In this document: positions 26,271 to 35,195 of the stretch, piece by piece | Layout: every line of letters begins with the position of its first letter | How positions within the stretch are numbered: position 1 is the first letter of the stretch | DNA from: Bacilli bacterium | Lineage (GTDB): Bacteria; Bacillota_I; Bacilli_A; RF39; UBA660 | Length of the DNA: 64,000 nt | Direction of reading: 5' to 3' | Assembly: GCA_017626405.1 (NCBI GenBank) | Contig: JAGAIS010000001.1 | Location: forward strand, 294,885 to 358,884 | Notes under the pieces: model-generated | Database searches by the model: none | Seen by the model: the letters and a program-made list of their open reading frames with translations, nothing else | Told to the model about the DNA's origin: nothing | Made by a program: the position numbers and the translations under genes

Positions 26271-27140
26271 ATGAACTCAAATGAAATGGATAAGAATAAG
26301 ATTAATCGTGTTGCAACGCCAATAAAAATAGATAGCACGGGAAATCCAATCGTAAACAGAGAGAATAAAGAAATTGTAATTGTAAAGAAGGAAAAAAAGA
26401 CAGGTTCAATGACTTCAGTATTAGTAGTCATTCTCTTACTTATTCTTGCTTTAATTGCCTTTCTTCTATTTTATATAATTATTCCTGAATATCTTGAAGA
26501 ATCAGAAAGAAGTTATGAAGTAAATCCAACTACAACGATGCCAAATACAAAAGAAAATTATCCCATTACTTCCGGTTTGATATCCGATAATTCTTTAGTA
26601 AATACGCCGGGAGATTATATTATTAATGAAGAATTTAAGTTAAGTCTCGTCAATACAGGTACAGGTATCAGTGTTATTGTTAATGGGTCTTTTATCGATA
26701 GTTCATCTTATATATCTAATAGATTTGCTTTACTTGATGACCTTATAATGATCAATCTAATCGGTAATAATAATCGTACGAGCAAATTATATGCTGTTGA
26801 TTTAAAGGGCAATATCGTATATACTCTTTATAATCTAACTGAAGATGGCATGTTACTAAATGGAGATGCAGATGTTCAATATAGTACGGCTTCCTTCATT
26901 GTTAGTTCTTCTCGAGTATCGGGTAACAATATAATATTGAATAATGAATTTGGCAATATAAATGGTTTAAATATATGTAATTATGAACTATTGGGAGAAC
27001 ATAATATCAATGAGTCATTCTCAGCTATAAGTTATTATTCTCTAGAGTATTTAGGAAATCATAAATTTAGTAAACCAACATTAATTAGCAGTATATCGCT
27101 AGGGGAATATAGAAGTACTTCTAATCTATGTAATGAATAA
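26271..27140 (+). CDS. Membrane-anchored hypothetical protein
   Basis: A 289-residue protein. A ~45-residue charged cytoplasmic part (KEIVIVKKEKKTG) is followed by a long membrane segment (about 47-72), a Thr/Pro-rich linker and an external, strand-rich domain with many Asn and Ser. There is a late Cys pair (LNICNYE and SNLCNE). I do not recognise it. GAAGGTG before the ATG is the ribosome site. The alternating-strand sequence (LYAVDLKGNIVYTLYN) hints at a beta-propeller-like or jelly-roll fold, with low confidence. It ends at its own terminator. Confidence 0.72.
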   Translation: MNSNEMDKNKINRVATPIKIDSTGNPIVNRENKEIVIVKKEKKTGSMTSVLVVILLLILALIAFLLFYIIIPEYLEESERSYEVNPTTTMPNTKENYPITSGLISDNSLVNTPGDYIINEEFKLSLVNTGTGISVIVNGSFIDSSSYISNRFALLDDLIMINLIGNNNRTSKLYAVDLKGNIVYTLYNLTEDGMLLNGDADVQYSTASFIVSSSRVSGNNIILNNEFGNINGLNICNYELLGEHNINESFSAISYYSLEYLGNHKFSKPTLISSISLGEYRSTSNLCNE

Positions 27141-27147
27141 ATAATTG

Positions 27148-27175
27148 AACTCTTCATATTAAGGAAGGGTTTTTT
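27148..27175 (+). terminator. Intrinsic terminator
   Basis: AACTCTTC (27148-27155) pairs with GAAGGGTT (27164-27171), one G-U, then Ts. Confidence 0.75.
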
Positions 27176-27225
27176 ATTGAATAAAATAGTTTAGAATTGT
27201 ATAATTTATTTTAGGAGGCATAAAC

Positions 27226-28620
27226 ATGAAATTATATAATACACTCACAAAAAAGATTGAAAATTTTATCCCAAATGAAGAAGGAAAAGTTAAAATGTAT
27301 ACTTGTGGACCAACAGTTTATCACTATGCTCATATTGGCAATATGAGAAACTATATTGGTCATGATATTTTAGAGAGAACTTTAGAGTATCTAGGTTATG
27401 ATGTTACGAGAGCTATGAACATTACTGATGTAGGTCATTTGACTAGTGATTCAGATTCTGGCGAAGATAAAATGGAAGTAGCAAAGAAACGTGAAAATAA
27501 AACTGCTATGGAAATTGCTAAGTTCTATACGGAAGCATTCTTTAAGGATTTTCAATCTCTAAATTGTAAAATGCCCGACATAATTTCTCCGGCAACCGAG
27601 AATATCGATATGTATATAAAAATGATAGAAAGATTACTTGAAAAGGATTATGCATATATAAGTGGAGGCAATATTTACTTCGATATTTCTAAACTTGATG
27701 ACTATTATGTTTTGACTAATCATCAAGAAGATAAGATGGTAGTAGGTGTTCGTGAGGGAGTAGAAGTAGATGATTCGAAGAGAAATCAATCTGACTTTGT
27801 CTTATGGTTTACAACATCTAAATTTGAAAATCATGAATTACTTTGGGATTCTCCTTGGGGTAAGGGATATCCGGGATGGCATATTGAATGTTCTGGTATT
27901 TCAATAAAATATTTAGGGGATCATTTAGATATTCATGGTGGTGGAGTAGATAATATTTTCCCACATCATACAAACGAGATTGCCCAAAGTGAAGCATATC
28001 TTGGACATAAATGGTGTAATTATTGGTTTCACAATGAACACTTATTAGATGAATCTGGTAAAATGAGTAAGAGTAATGGGGAATTTTTAACAGTAACTCT
28101 TTTAAAAGAAAAGGGATATGATCCTCTAAGTTTCCGTTTTATGTGTCTAAATTCACATTATAGAAAACAATTAGTATTCTCATATTCAGCATTGAATCAA
28201 GCAGAATCGACATATAAGAAATTACTTAATAGAATTGAAGCTATTGAAGATATTGGTGAATTAGATGAAGGTGAATTTTCAAGTTATAATGAAGATTTTA
28301 TAGATAATATTAGAAATGATTTAAATACAGCTAATGCTTTATCTGTCCTTTATGAATTATTAAAAGATGATCAAGTAAATGGACATACGAAGTTAGAATT
28401 AATTAAGAAATTTGATAAAGTATTTGCTCTTAATTTAATAAGAGAAAAAAGTGTAGCTTCCAATGATGAAGAGATAAGATCGTTAATTGAAAAAAGAGAT
28501 GAAGCTAAAAAGAATAAAGATTTTGAATTAGCAGATTCAATAAGAAATGAATTAAAGATAAGAGGTATTGAATTAATAGATACTAGAGAAGGAACAAAAT
28601 ATAAAATTATAGGTGAATAG
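27226..28620 (+). CDS. cysS: Cysteinyl-tRNA synthetase
   Basis: A 464-residue class I synthetase, the full usual length. CGPTVYHYAHIGNMR contains the zinc-binding Cys and the HIGH-type motif. GWHIECSG and HGGGVDNIFPHHTNE supply further zinc ligands and active-site residues, and KMSKSNG is the KMSKS loop. The C-terminal helical domain follows. It charges tRNA-Cys with cysteine using ATP. The ribosome site AGGAGG is perfect. Only 85 bases separate it from the previous stop, so no T-box leader can be present. The next gene starts 1 base after its stop. Confidence 0.98.
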   Translation: MKLYNTLTKKIENFIPNEEGKVKMYTCGPTVYHYAHIGNMRNYIGHDILERTLEYLGYDVTRAMNITDVGHLTSDSDSGEDKMEVAKKRENKTAMEIAKFYTEAFFKDFQSLNCKMPDIISPATENIDMYIKMIERLLEKDYAYISGGNIYFDISKLDDYYVLTNHQEDKMVVGVREGVEVDDSKRNQSDFVLWFTTSKFENHELLWDSPWGKGYPGWHIECSGISIKYLGDHLDIHGGGVDNIFPHHTNEIAQSEAYLGHKWCNYWFHNEHLLDESGKMSKSNGEFLTVTLLKEKGYDPLSFRFMCLNSHYRKQLVFSYSALNQAESTYKKLLNRIEAIEDIGELDEGEFSSYNEDFIDNIRNDLNTANALSVLYELLKDDQVNGHTKLELIKKFDKVFALNLIREKSVASNDEEIRSLIEKRDEAKKNKDFELADSIRNELKIRGIELIDTREGTKYKIIGE

Positions 28621-28621
28621 T

Positions 28622-29242
28622 ATGATTATAATAATATATATATTACTGTTAGCAATTCCTTTAATTTCTTATTTTAAACTTAAAAGTGAAGCAGATAAAT
28701 TAGTTGATACTACTAATAAACCTGATTTAAGTGGGTTTGAAATAGCAAATAAAATAGTTGATGAAAATGTCTATATAATAGAAGTGAGAGACACAATGTT
28801 AAATACCTATTATAAGTCAAGAGAGACCATTAAACTTAGTACTAGGGTATTTCATTCATCGGATATATTATCTTCATTGATAGCAGCTAGATTAGCATTC
28901 CAAACAAAGAAGAAGAGCTTTTTGACAGGATCTCTATTAAATGTATTAGATATACTGAATATAGTTTCCTTTATCTGTTTCTTAGTTGGAATTCTTTATG
29001 ATATTGAATTTTGTATTTTAGGTGTAGCTATTATTGCTTGTAGTCTCGGTATAACTATGACTGATATGATAAGTAATAAGGAAGTAAATGATCAGGCATT
29101 TGATTATTTAATTAAGAAGAAAATAGTAGATAAGAAGTATGAATATTTAAAGGATATAGTAAAATATGAATATGTTGCTAGAATATTTTCGATAATACCC
29201 GACAGTATAGCGAAACTAATTAGAACTGTGTTTAAGAGATAA
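28622..29242 (+). CDS. YugP-like membrane protein lacking the zinc-protease motif
   Basis: A 206-residue membrane protein with the architecture of YugP (Zn_peptidase_2) proteins: an N-terminal helix, then SGFEIANKIVDEN, YYKSRETIKLSTRVFHS, two central membrane helices and a helical end. In YugP the segment after the LS..V motif carries HEVGHA. Here the matching place reads SLIAARLAFQ, with no His or Glu. It is therefore probably a catalytically dead paralogue. ATG 28622 follows AGGTGA located at the end of cysS; the stop-start gap is 1 base, so translation is coupled with cysS. Confidence 0.75.
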   Translation: MIIIIYILLLAIPLISYFKLKSEADKLVDTTNKPDLSGFEIANKIVDENVYIIEVRDTMLNTYYKSRETIKLSTRVFHSSDILSSLIAARLAFQTKKKSFLTGSLLNVLDILNIVSFICFLVGILYDIEFCILGVAIIACSLGITMTDMISNKEVNDQAFDYLIKKKIVDKKYEYLKDIVKYEYVARIFSIIPDSIAKLIRTVFKR

Positions 29243-29254
29243 ACACAGTTTTTT
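29224..29254 (+). terminator. Intrinsic terminator of the cysS operon
   Basis: AACTGTGTTT (29224-29233) pairs with AAACACAGTT (29241-29250), loop AAGAGAT including the stop, then Ts. Confidence 0.85.
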
Positions 29255-29255
29255 A

Positions 29256-29283
29256 TTGAAAAAAATTATAAAAATGGTAGAAT
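29256..29283 (+). promoter_or_regulatory. Promoter of the TPR gene
   Basis: TTGAAA (29256-29261), a 16-base spacer, and TAGAAT (29278-29283) with an extended TGG. Confidence 0.65.
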
Positions 29284-29305
29284 ATATCAAAGGAAGTGAT
29301 ACTTA

Positions 29306-31048
29306 ATGGAAGAAAACGCATTAAATTATGAAGAATTAGTAAAATTAGGCGAAGAAGCTTTTGATGCAGGCAACAGGGAAGAAGCCGCAAAGTATTATGA
29401 AGAAGCATATGAGATTAAAAATAATCCTAAATTAGCTTTTAAAATATTTGTATGGTATATAAGTCAATCTAATTATGAAGTTGCTCGTGATTGGCTATTG
29501 AGATTTAGGGATTCTAGAATGTATAAAAACGATTTTTATACATATGCATTATTAATGAGCAATGTAGTTGAATTGCCTGAAGATTTGATAAAAGAATTAG
29601 ATAATTTGGAAATTTTTGATTTGAGAATTAATGGCAAAGATTTTCGTTTTGATGATCGCGATTTGAACAATAGAATAAGAGACTATATTTTTAGACACAA
29701 CTATTTTGCCGCTTATGGATTAGTTAATAGAATTATTATAAAAGGTAATAGTGAGCCTCAAGAATATGTTATCTATCGTCTTTTAAAAGAATTAGCAGTA
29801 AAAGAACCAATAAAAGAAAAAAGAATGATTACTGAAGAAAGATACAATGATTTGTATGATTATTTAAACAATAAAAAGAATAAGTCTTCTCATGAAGAAA
29901 TGGCGATGTATCTACTTAGGGATATTTATGATTTATTAGATGGAATTGTTATTGAAGGTAGCAAGAAACATTCAGGAAAGTTCTATGATGCAATTTATAA
30001 AGCAGATTATCAAAAAGCATTAGAGTTATGTTCTAATGATATGGTACTTACAGCTCTATTAAAGAAAGCAATTAAATTAAACCAAATGAATCGAGAAAAT
30101 CATATTAAGGGAGATTTAGGTTACTATTTCTATGAAACTTGTGATAATATTTATTACTATTTAAATAATCAAAACTATGATGCTGTTAAAGATATAATAA
30201 AAGAATACCTTAGAATTATAGGCGGAGTTAGATATAATAATTATTTAATGTGTATGGTAGATGTATACGAACTTATGCCAGAATATCAAGGAGATATATT
30301 AAATTTATTGAGCGATGTAACGACAGGATATAAAGTAATTGATTCTACTTATTTAAAGAAACTATTTGGAATAGCTTTAAATAATCACAATTATCTTGCT
30401 GCTGAATCTTTAATACACACTTTTTTGTATATGGGTGAAGTAGATGATATCAATATTGAATATATGAAGTTTGTATATAATCGTGAACTATATATAAACA
30501 ATAAAGTTCCTTATGAAACACAGGAAAGTGATGATTTATTAGTAGATAGAATAAATAGATTAATTGAAGAACAAAAAATAGATTCACAAATTAAAACAAT
30601 AGTTGCTAATGATAGACAAGAAGAATTTGTTATTAAATACACATTGAAAAATAGTAATTCTTCTTTCTATTCTATAGGCTCAACAGAGTATCCAATCGTA
30701 TTCTATATTAAGAGACAAAAATATACAAATAATTTTGATAGAGATCTTGCTATTTCCAAGATTAGTACTTGCATAAAAAATGGTAATTATGAAGAAGCTT
30801 TGGAAACTGTTAAGAATAGTATTACATATTCAAAAGAATTTGATTATATATTATTATCATTTGCTGCTTATCTATATGATTTAATTGGAGATACAGATCG
30901 TCTAGAATATATTTGTGCTATATTATTAAATGTATTTGATATAGAAGATTATATGGATGTTATCGACAGTGATGAAGTAGCTATTTTAGATGATAGCCAG
31001 GATATGGTTGAATTTGTTAATAGATTAATTAAAAAACCAATAGAATAG
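29306..31048 (+). CDS. Tetratricopeptide-repeat-like helical protein
   Basis: A 580-residue, all-helical, acidic, soluble protein. It begins with a recognisable TPR (EEAFDAGNREEAAKYYEEA) and has further repeat-like helix pairs such as NYEEALETVKNSI near the end. No catalytic motif or signal peptide is seen. TPR proteins are scaffolds for protein complexes; its partner is unknown. AAAGGAAGTG is the ribosome site. It is monocistronic with its own promoter and a terminator over the stop codon. Confidence 0.8.
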   Translation: MEENALNYEELVKLGEEAFDAGNREEAAKYYEEAYEIKNNPKLAFKIFVWYISQSNYEVARDWLLRFRDSRMYKNDFYTYALLMSNVVELPEDLIKELDNLEIFDLRINGKDFRFDDRDLNNRIRDYIFRHNYFAAYGLVNRIIIKGNSEPQEYVIYRLLKELAVKEPIKEKRMITEERYNDLYDYLNNKKNKSSHEEMAMYLLRDIYDLLDGIVIEGSKKHSGKFYDAIYKADYQKALELCSNDMVLTALLKKAIKLNQMNRENHIKGDLGYYFYETCDNIYYYLNNQNYDAVKDIIKEYLRIIGGVRYNNYLMCMVDVYELMPEYQGDILNLLSDVTTGYKVIDSTYLKKLFGIALNNHNYLAAESLIHTFLYMGEVDDINIEYMKFVYNRELYINNKVPYETQESDDLLVDRINRLIEEQKIDSQIKTIVANDRQEEFVIKYTLKNSNSSFYSIGSTEYPIVFYIKRQKYTNNFDRDLAISKISTCIKNGNYEEALETVKNSITYSKEFDYILLSFAAYLYDLIGDTDRLEYICAILLNVFDIEDYMDVIDSDEVAILDDSQDMVEFVNRLIKKPIE

Positions 31049-31069
31049 ATTTCTATTGGTTTATTTTTA
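31035..31069 (+). terminator. Intrinsic terminator overlapping the stop codon
   Basis: AACCAATAGAA (31035-31045) pairs with TTCTATTGGTT (31051-31061), the stop TAG in the loop region, then T-rich sequence. Confidence 0.85.
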
Positions 31070-31103
31070 TACTTTTTATATTATAATAAAGATAGGTGAT
31101 AAT

Positions 31104-31469
31104 ATGAAACAAAAAATATTTTTAATTAGTTTTGTAGTACTTATTATAGGAATAATTGTTGGCACTTTTATATATTTTAAAAGTGATTATAAATTAGAGA
31201 GGGATAGAGAAAGTAATATATTAAAGGTGGGTAAAGAATATTATGAAGAATATTATTATCCTAGTGTAGGTAAAGAATACGTTAAGGGATATAGAAATAA
31301 TAGTATTAAGATACCTTTATCGACAATTGAGAATAGTAATAATTTAAAAGATAAGATTAATAAAAAAATATTTGATAAATGTGATTTTAATAATACATAT
31401 ATTGAAATAATACCTCTTAGTCCTTATGAATCTAAAGATTATAAGACAAAAGTTAATTTAGATTGTTAG
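31104..31469 (+). CDS. Small membrane-anchored or secreted hypothetical protein
   Basis: A 121-residue protein: an N-terminal hydrophobic segment (about residues 5-26) followed by a charged, Tyr-rich external domain (KEYYEEYYYPSVG) with two late cysteines. ATG 31104 is chosen for the AGGTGATA site; the frame runs further upstream but lacks a ribosome site. It does not match a family I know. It is convergent with prsA, with a shared terminator. Confidence 0.7.
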   Translation: MKQKIFLISFVVLIIGIIVGTFIYFKSDYKLERDRESNILKVGKEYYEEYYYPSVGKEYVKGYRNNSIKIPLSTIENSNNLKDKINKKIFDKCDFNNTYIEIIPLSPYESKDYKTKVNLDC

Positions 31470-31492
31470 ATTGTTTATTGTACAAAAAATAA

Positions 31493-31519
31493 AAAAACGT
31501 ATTTTTCAATACGTTTTTA
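31493..31519 (+). terminator. Bidirectional terminator between convergent genes
   Basis: AAAAACGTATT (31493-31503) pairs with AATACGTTTTT (31508-31518), with A and T tracts on both sides, serving the small + gene and prsA. Confidence 0.9.
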
Positions 31520-32479
31520 TTTGTCTTGATTTAATTGATAGTTCATATATTTATTATATGCTCTTTCAAGATCTTTATCATTTATTTTGATATTATTTTT
31601 CTTTCTTAAATCATTTAATGCTTGAGCTTGCATTGTTGAGTCATTTTCAATTTTTTCTTCAGCTAATGTTGTTTTAATTTCATCTTTCATGTCATCTAGT
31701 TTTTCTTTTTCGTATTCTTTAGTCTTTAGAATAACGTGATATCCATAACTTGTCTTTATAGGAGAAGTCGTATATTGATTTGTTTTAAGAGCAAATGCTG
31801 CATCATCGAATTCAGTAACATTGTCACCCTTAGTAAATCTTTTTAGTTCTTCAAATTTAACATCATCATCGTCTTTGTATTTATTGAATGCATCAATAGC
31901 ACTTGTACCAGATTTAATATCTTTCTTTATTGCATTTATTATTTCTGTTGCTTTTTCTTTTGCTTTTGTATCGCTTTCTTTGTCAGTTCCGCTAGGTGTA
32001 ACTAGAATATGTACGGCTTCGATATCTCCAACGATTTCCTCTTTATAATACTTTTCAATTTCTTTATCAGTTACTTGAGATTTTGCAAATTCATTTGTCA
32101 AAAGAGTTCTAAGTCTATTTGCTCTAACCATATCTAAATAGTCTTCTAAAGAAGAGTAACCATAATATTGAAGTGCATTTAGAAATTGTTCTTCTGTCTC
32201 ATAGTTTGCTCTCATATTAGTTTCCATAGCTTTAACATATTCATCGATATCGCTTTTTGAATCTTTAAATTCTTCTTCAAGTAACTTTGTATCGATTTTC
32301 TTTAAGATAATGTCAATTGCATAATCCTCTTTAAATTCTTTCCATATCTCATCTACTGAGTATTTTGTTCCATCACTCAACTCAACTAACACTTCTTCGC
32401 CATTCTTAAGTTTAGGAGTTTGTCCACAACCTGTAAGCAATAGAGTAAGTGTTGCTAGTAATAATATCTTTTTTTTCAT
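31517..32479 (-). CDS. prsA: PrsA-type foldase lipoprotein (parvulin peptidyl-prolyl isomerase)
   Basis: A 320-residue lipoprotein with a signal peptide ending LLLTGC. N- and C-terminal helical chaperone regions flank a parvulin domain (about residues 150-250) with AVHILVTPSG, then RFTKGDNVTEFDDAAFALK, and TSYGYHVI at its end, the classic parvulin signatures. It helps exported proteins fold at the outer face of the membrane. TGGAGGG is the ribosome site. The length is close to the usual ~290. It is transcribed alone and divergently from the small spore-type genes. Confidence 0.93.
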   Translation of the reverse strand: MKKKILLLATLTLLLTGCGQTPKLKNGEEVLVELSDGTKYSVDEIWKEFKEDYAIDIILKKIDTKLLEEEFKDSKSDIDEYVKAMETNMRANYETEEQFLNALQYYGYSSLEDYLDMVRANRLRTLLTNEFAKSQVTDKEIEKYYKEEIVGDIEAVHILVTPSGTDKESDTKAKEKATEIINAIKKDIKSGTSAIDAFNKYKDDDDVKFEELKRFTKGDNVTEFDDAAFALKTNQYTTSPIKTSYGYHVILKTKEYEKEKLDDMKDEIKTTLAEEKIENDSTMQAQALNDLRKKNNIKINDKDLERAYNKYMNYQLNQDK

Positions 32480-32538
32480 AAATTCCCTCCATAGTTAGTA
32501 TTATAGCACTAAAAAAGTTAAAATACTAGAAATCATGC

Positions 32539-32566
32539 ACAAAAGAGGAGTTTTTACCATACAATA
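32539..32566 (+). promoter_or_regulatory. Sigma-E/sigma-K-type (mother-cell) promoter
   Basis: CATACAATA at 32558-32566 matches the sigma-E -10 (CATACAnT) and the sigma-K -10 (CATAnnnTA). AC at 32539-32540 stands 17 bases upstream, as in sigma-K promoters. It leads to two YjcZ-like spore genes. Known consensus; the assignment is inferred. Confidence 0.55.
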
Positions 32567-32594
32567 AAGTGAGTAATGAAAAGGAGGGAGATTA

Positions 32595-32684
32595 ATGAAT
32601 AAGTGTGGTAACAATGTTTCCGGTGCAGCATTTATCTTAGTATTATTTATCTTACTTATAATTATCGTAGGGGCTTTTATTTAG
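32595..32684 (+). CDS. YjcZ-like tiny sporulation membrane protein, 29 residues
   Basis: The ATG at 32595 follows a strong AAGGAGGG. The peptide starts MNKCGNNVSGAAFIL and ends LLIIIVGAFI: a short Cys/Gly/Asn head and one helix with VLFILLIIIVG, the pattern of YjcZ-family sporulation proteins, found in spore coats or forespore membranes of Bacilli. It is the first of a pair, under a mother-cell-type promoter. Its size makes it easy to miss. Confidence 0.75.
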   Translation: MNKCGNNVSGAAFILVLFILLIIIVGAFI

Positions 32685-32699
32685 AGTGGAGGTGAAAAT

Positions 32700-32822
32700 A
32701 TGAACTGTTGTGCTTCTCAATCCTCAAAGTGTAATACTAATTCTTATGGCAATACATTTTTTATAATATTAGTATTATTTATTCTGCTTGCTATTATTGT
32801 TAGTTCAATATATGCATATTAA
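32700..32822 (+). CDS. YjcZ-like tiny membrane protein, 40 residues
   Basis: The ATG at 32700 follows GGAGGTG. The peptide has a Cys-rich head (MNCCASQSSKCNTNSYGN) and a single helix with ILVLFILLAIIV, like its upstream neighbour 15 bases away. Three cysteines in the head could form cross-links in a coat-like layer. It is very likely co-transcribed with the preceding gene and ends at a terminator. YjcZ-family membership is by resemblance of the helix. Confidence 0.7.
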   Translation: MNCCASQSSKCNTNSYGNTFFIILVLFILLAIIVSSIYAY

Positions 32823-32843
32823 GGGGCTTTGCCTCTTTTTTTT
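32821..32843 (+). terminator. Intrinsic terminator of the YjcZ-like pair
   Basis: AAGGGGC (32821-32827) pairs with GCCTCTT (32831-32837), one G-U, loop TTT, then a T run. Confidence 0.85.
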
Positions 32844-32906
32844 GTTAAATAGTTTTGAAATAAATGTCATATTGTGAAAAAAATATATTATTAATTGATT
32901 AATTAA

Positions 32907-32915
32907 TGTTATAAT
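32907..32915 (+). promoter_or_regulatory. Extended -10 promoter with long leader
   Basis: TGTTATAAT. The leader to the sugar transferase is ~115 bases and holds a hairpin, TTTAAGC (32936-32942) with GCTTAAA (32948-32954). No known riboswitch is recognised in it. Confidence 0.55.
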
Positions 32916-33037
32916 TATTTTGCTAAGCGATGGAATTTAAGCTTATTGCTTAAAAATTTGCAATTTGTATTTATTTGTGTTATTATATTACGCAACTAAA
33001 AAAGGGAGATCAAGTTAGTGTGAAAGGAAAAGACGAT

Positions 33038-33685
33038 ATGAGAGAGAATTACGCGACAATTGAGTATACATTGTCAAAATCTATGTACTTAGCAATCAAA
33101 AGAACTTTTGATATAATTATAAGTTTAATATCATTAATTTTGTTATCACCAATACTTTTAATAATTGCAATAGCTATCAGATTAGAAGATGGGGGAAATG
33201 CCATTTTAGTTCAAGAGAGAATAGGACTAAATGGCAAGCTATTTAAATTTTATAAATTTAGATCGATGATTAAAGATGCTGATAAAGTATTATTTGAATT
33301 ATTGGAAAATGATGAAGCACTTGCTTTGGAATATAAGATTAATAAGAAGTTGGTAAATGATCCAAGAATTACTAAAATTGGTAAATTTATTAGAAAAACT
33401 TCTCTAGATGAGTTACCTCAATTAATTAATATATTAAAAGGTGATATGTCATTTGTTGGAAATAGACCTTATCTACCTAGAGAGATTAATGATATGCAAC
33501 CATATTATGAGAGTATTATTAAATCCAAACCAGGCCTTACTGGATTGTGGCAAGTAAGTGGAAGAAGCAACTTAACATTTAAGAATAGATGTAAAATTGA
33601 AGCTGATTACAGTGAAAAAATGAGTTTATCTTTAGATATTAAGATATTCTTTAAGACATTTGCAGTAGTATTAAAGGGATTGTAA
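33038..33685 (+). CDS. Undecaprenyl-phosphate sugar-1-phosphate transferase (WcaJ/ExoY family)
   Basis: A 215-residue membrane enzyme. A single N-terminal membrane segment (KRTFDIIISL...) is followed by the family core: FYKFRSMIKDAD, LVNDPRITKIGKFIRKTSLDELPQL, NILKGDMSFVGNRPYLPRE, and KPGLTGLWQVSGRS. It puts the first sugar phosphate on undecaprenyl phosphate, beginning synthesis of a surface polysaccharide. ATG 33038 (AAGGA 9 bases upstream) is preferred; GTG 33020 with AAAGGGAGA is nearly as good and would add six residues. LCP, Ugd and UppP genes nearby fit a glycopolymer pathway. Confidence 0.93.
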   Translation: MRENYATIEYTLSKSMYLAIKRTFDIIISLISLILLSPILLIIAIAIRLEDGGNAILVQERIGLNGKLFKFYKFRSMIKDADKVLFELLENDEALALEYKINKKLVNDPRITKIGKFIRKTSLDELPQLINILKGDMSFVGNRPYLPREINDMQPYYESIIKSKPGLTGLWQVSGRSNLTFKNRCKIEADYSEKMSLSLDIKIFFKTFAVVLKGL

Positions 33686-33700
33686 TATAATCCTTTTTTT
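33673..33700 (+). terminator. Intrinsic terminator after the sugar transferase
   Basis: AAAGGGATT (33673-33681) pairs with AATCCTTTT (33689-33697), one G-U, then Ts. It spans the stop. Confidence 0.8.
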
Positions 33701-33756
33701 TGTTGAAAAAGAAGTTTGTTTGTAATATACTTACGAATAGAGGAAAGGGATTTTAT

Positions 33757-35190
33757 ATGAGATTAAAGAAAATTTATAAATACATTATATCTATTATATT
33801 TTTTATACCTTTAGTTATATTGAGTTATAACATATATAAATTAAATTTTTTACCAATGAATTATTACATAATATTAAATGTAATACTATTATCAATTTCT
33901 ACACTAGCAAATATTTGTCTATTTGTTAGAAAGAAATGGACTAAAGTTATTACTATAATAGTTTATATTTTTTTAACTGTTATTAGTATTATAGGTATTA
34001 AATATGTAGGTGATACAAACAGTTTTTTAAATAAAAACTTTGAAAATGCTAAGAATACATATGATTTGTCTTATTATATTATAAGTAAGAATTCTTATAG
34101 TATAGAAGATTTGATAGATAAAGAAATATATTATTATGAGAAAACTAATAAAATCGAAGATGTCATTAAGAAAGTTAATAATGATGTAAAAGCTAGTTTT
34201 ATTGCTATAGATTCAGTAGAAAGATTAATTAAAAGTGATATTTTCCTAATTGATAGCGCGTCTTTTGAGATTCAATGTGAACTTGGAACAATGAAGAAAA
34301 ATGATTATAAAGTAATATATGAAGTTACTATGACATTTGAAGAAGAAATAGATTCTGAAGAAGATATCGAAGGAGAAAAAGGAAACAAAGGAAATAGTGA
34401 AAATAAGAAAGAAAAAGATCCCGATGTATTGAATATCTATATTGGAGGATATGATTTTTCTGGCGTAAGAATGGATTTTAACGCTTTAGTTACATTAAAT
34501 ATGAGAACACATAAGATGGTCGTTACTAGTATTCCAAGAGATTTTTATTTAACTATTCCTGGTAAGGGTGTTAAAGATACGTTATCTACTATGAGTCCTT
34601 ATGGTGTCAATAATAATGTAAGAGCAGTAGAGGGATTGCTTGGCGTCAAAGTGGATTATTATTTAGTCGTTGAAACTACTAGTTTAGTTAAGTTAGTTGA
34701 TACTATTGGTGGTATTACATATTGTTCTGATAAAGCTTATACTACGGATCATGCTTTAGTTATTGGAACTTATGATGATTCAAAGGGAGAACACTTAGAT
34801 ATTATTAAAGGATGTCAACATTTAAATGGTATTGAAACTCTTACAGTTGCAAGAGAGAGAATGGCTTATGAAACTCAAGATATTGCAAGAATTAAAAATG
34901 ATGCCAAAATCATGAATGCTATTTTAGATAAGATGAAATCACCATCTATTGCAACTAAATATACAAGTGTATTAAATGCTGTTGGTGGAATGTATACTAC
35001 GACAATGCCTAAAACTGTAGTTCAAGATGGAGTAAAGAGTATACTTACTTCAAGTTGGAGTATTAAAAATGTATATTTATCTGGTAAAACTACTTGGGGA
35101 ACAGTTGAACTATCAGGCGGTTATAAATATGTAATGCATCCAAGTCAATCATCAGTTAATAGTGCAAAACAAGCGATAAGAGAAATATAG
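33757..35190 (+). CDS. LytR-CpsA-Psr (LCP) family glycopolymer ligase
   Basis: A 477-residue protein with three N-terminal membrane segments (about 8-30, 37-58, 65-85), a charged linker, and an LCP domain. LNIYIGGYDFSG, NALVTLNMRTHKMVVTSIPRDFYL, the GGITYCSD region and HLNGIETLTVARER are LCP signatures, including the Asp and Arg residues that bind pyrophosphate. The family transfers lipid-linked glycopolymers to peptidoglycan. ATG 33757 follows GAAAGGG; an upstream in-frame start lies within the previous terminator. It fits with the neighbouring sugar transferase gene as the final ligation step. Confidence 0.93.
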   Translation: MRLKKIYKYIISIIFFIPLVILSYNIYKLNFLPMNYYIILNVILLSISTLANICLFVRKKWTKVITIIVYIFLTVISIIGIKYVGDTNSFLNKNFENAKNTYDLSYYIISKNSYSIEDLIDKEIYYYEKTNKIEDVIKKVNNDVKASFIAIDSVERLIKSDIFLIDSASFEIQCELGTMKKNDYKVIYEVTMTFEEEIDSEEDIEGEKGNKGNSENKKEKDPDVLNIYIGGYDFSGVRMDFNALVTLNMRTHKMVVTSIPRDFYLTIPGKGVKDTLSTMSPYGVNNNVRAVEGLLGVKVDYYLVVETTSLVKLVDTIGGITYCSDKAYTTDHALVIGTYDDSKGEHLDIIKGCQHLNGIETLTVARERMAYETQDIARIKNDAKIMNAILDKMKSPSIATKYTSVLNAVGGMYTTTMPKTVVQDGVKSILTSSWSIKNVYLSGKTTWGTVELSGGYKYVMHPSQSSVNSAKQAIREI

Positions 35191-35195
35191 TAGAT

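Noticed and set aside
27141-27225. T-box leader before cysS
   Set aside because: Only 85 bases, filled by a terminator of the previous gene and a ribosome site; too short and no T-box sequence.
32916-33037. Leader of the sugar transferase as a riboswitch
   Set aside because: A hairpin is present but I see no conserved core of a known riboswitch class.
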